Of a stretch of 62,000 nucleotides of DNA, positions 61,485-62,000 are shown piece by piece. The number at the start of each line of letters is the position of its first letter. Positions within the stretch are counted from its first letter, which is position 1. The stretch comes from Chrysomallon squamiferum. Lineage: Eukaryota > Mollusca > Gastropoda > Neomphalida > Peltospiridae. The notes under the pieces were generated by a model. That model made no database searches. It was not told the origin of the DNA and saw nothing but the letters and a program-made list of their open reading frames with translations. The stretch is taken from NCBI GenBank assembly GCA_012295275.1, contig CM022677.1, positions 4,899,597 to 4,961,596 on the forward strand, given 5' to 3'. Made by a program: the position numbers and the translations under genes.

Positions 61485-62000
61485 ATTTGACCTAATACTA
61501 ACACAACACCTACACAAATACCTCATACTAAACCTAACACCTATACTAAACATGACACCTACACTAACACCTAATACTAAACACAGCACCTTCACTAACA
61601 CCTAATACTAATCATAGCACCTACACTGACACCTAATACTAAACCAAACACCTACAAAACACCTAATACTAAAGCTCACATACTAACAGCTAATACTAAA
61701 CATGACACCTACACTAACCCTTAATTCTAAACCTAATATCTACACTAATCTAAACCCTAACATATTAACACCTAATAGTAAACGTAACCCCTATACTAGC
61801 CCTTAATACTAAACCTAACACATGCAGTAACCTTTAACAGTAAACCTAACACCTACATTAACAGCTAATACTAAACATGACACCTACATTAACACCTAAT
61901 ACTTAATCTAGCACCTGTACTAACACCTAATTTTAAACCTAACCTTTAATACTAAATCTAACACCTACATTAACAGCTAATACTAAACATGACACCTACA
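61485..62000. repeat. Degenerate CCTAA-related minisatellite reaching the window end
   Basis: Irregular units of about 30 bp built from cacctaatactaaacctaa and cacctacactaa with many variants, including taaaccctaac at 61743. It continues past the window, so its size is unknown. Confidence 0.75.

Overview
The window looks like AT-rich, intron-containing animal nuclear DNA, most likely from a mollusc (gastropod or a close lophotrochozoan). Three signs support this: an innexin with the lophotrochozoan first-loop signature CWCPAHF, a TIR exon of a type I associate with molluscs, and old BEL/Pao and Ty3/Gypsy copies. Genes are sparse. Most of the window is tandem repeat, microsatellite and decayed transposon. 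Most coding sequence lies in short exons, so it had to be read from splice sites plus family motifs rather than from long ORFs.

Layout. 1-7.1 kb: fragment of an SGNH-like mobile-element protein, a duplicated segment, and a broken BEL/Pao retrotransposon. 7.5 kb (minus): one TIR-domain exon. 9.5-13.7 kb: candidate DNA-transposon ends and a 1-kb tandem array. 14.6-16.5 kb (plus): an innexin whose start codon sits in a separate exon carrying only five coding bases. 18.5-19.0 kb: Ty3/Gypsy remnant. 21.9-23.5 kb (minus): a single-exon Frizzled-4-like Wnt receptor with two mutually compensating single-base indels; its stop codon lies inside a minisatellite. 24.6-29.1 kb: a series of unrelated minisatellites. 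29.36-36.28 kb: a satellite of about 51 bp with a TTCTAGAA palindrome in most units and larger duplicated blocks. 38.4 kb (plus): a candidate terminal exon. 40.6-46.7 kb (minus): an unrecognised multi-exon gene containing four tandem copies of a 42-bp micro-exon. 47.0-49.3 kb: a GC-richer repeat of about 373 bp with an inverted arm. 49.5-52.8 kb (plus): candidate exons and a CAMSAP/Patronin CKK-domain exon with one frameshift. 57.4 kb (minus): terminal exon of an NHL-type beta-propeller protein. 58.2 kb (plus): a serine-rich C-terminal exon. The last 500 bp is a degenerate repeat related to CCTAA.

The genes do not form a pathway. Innexin is a membrane channel, Frizzled a Wnt receptor, CKK a microtubule minus-end binder, TIR a possible NAD-cleaving or signalling domain, and NHL a binding propeller. 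The shared theme is tandem duplication inside and beside genes: it multiplies a micro-exon, copies the end of the CKK exon, and runs into the Frizzled stop codon. Single-base frame breaks in conserved parts of two otherwise well-preserved coding sequences suggest leftover sequencing indels, but true decay cannot be excluded from this sequence.
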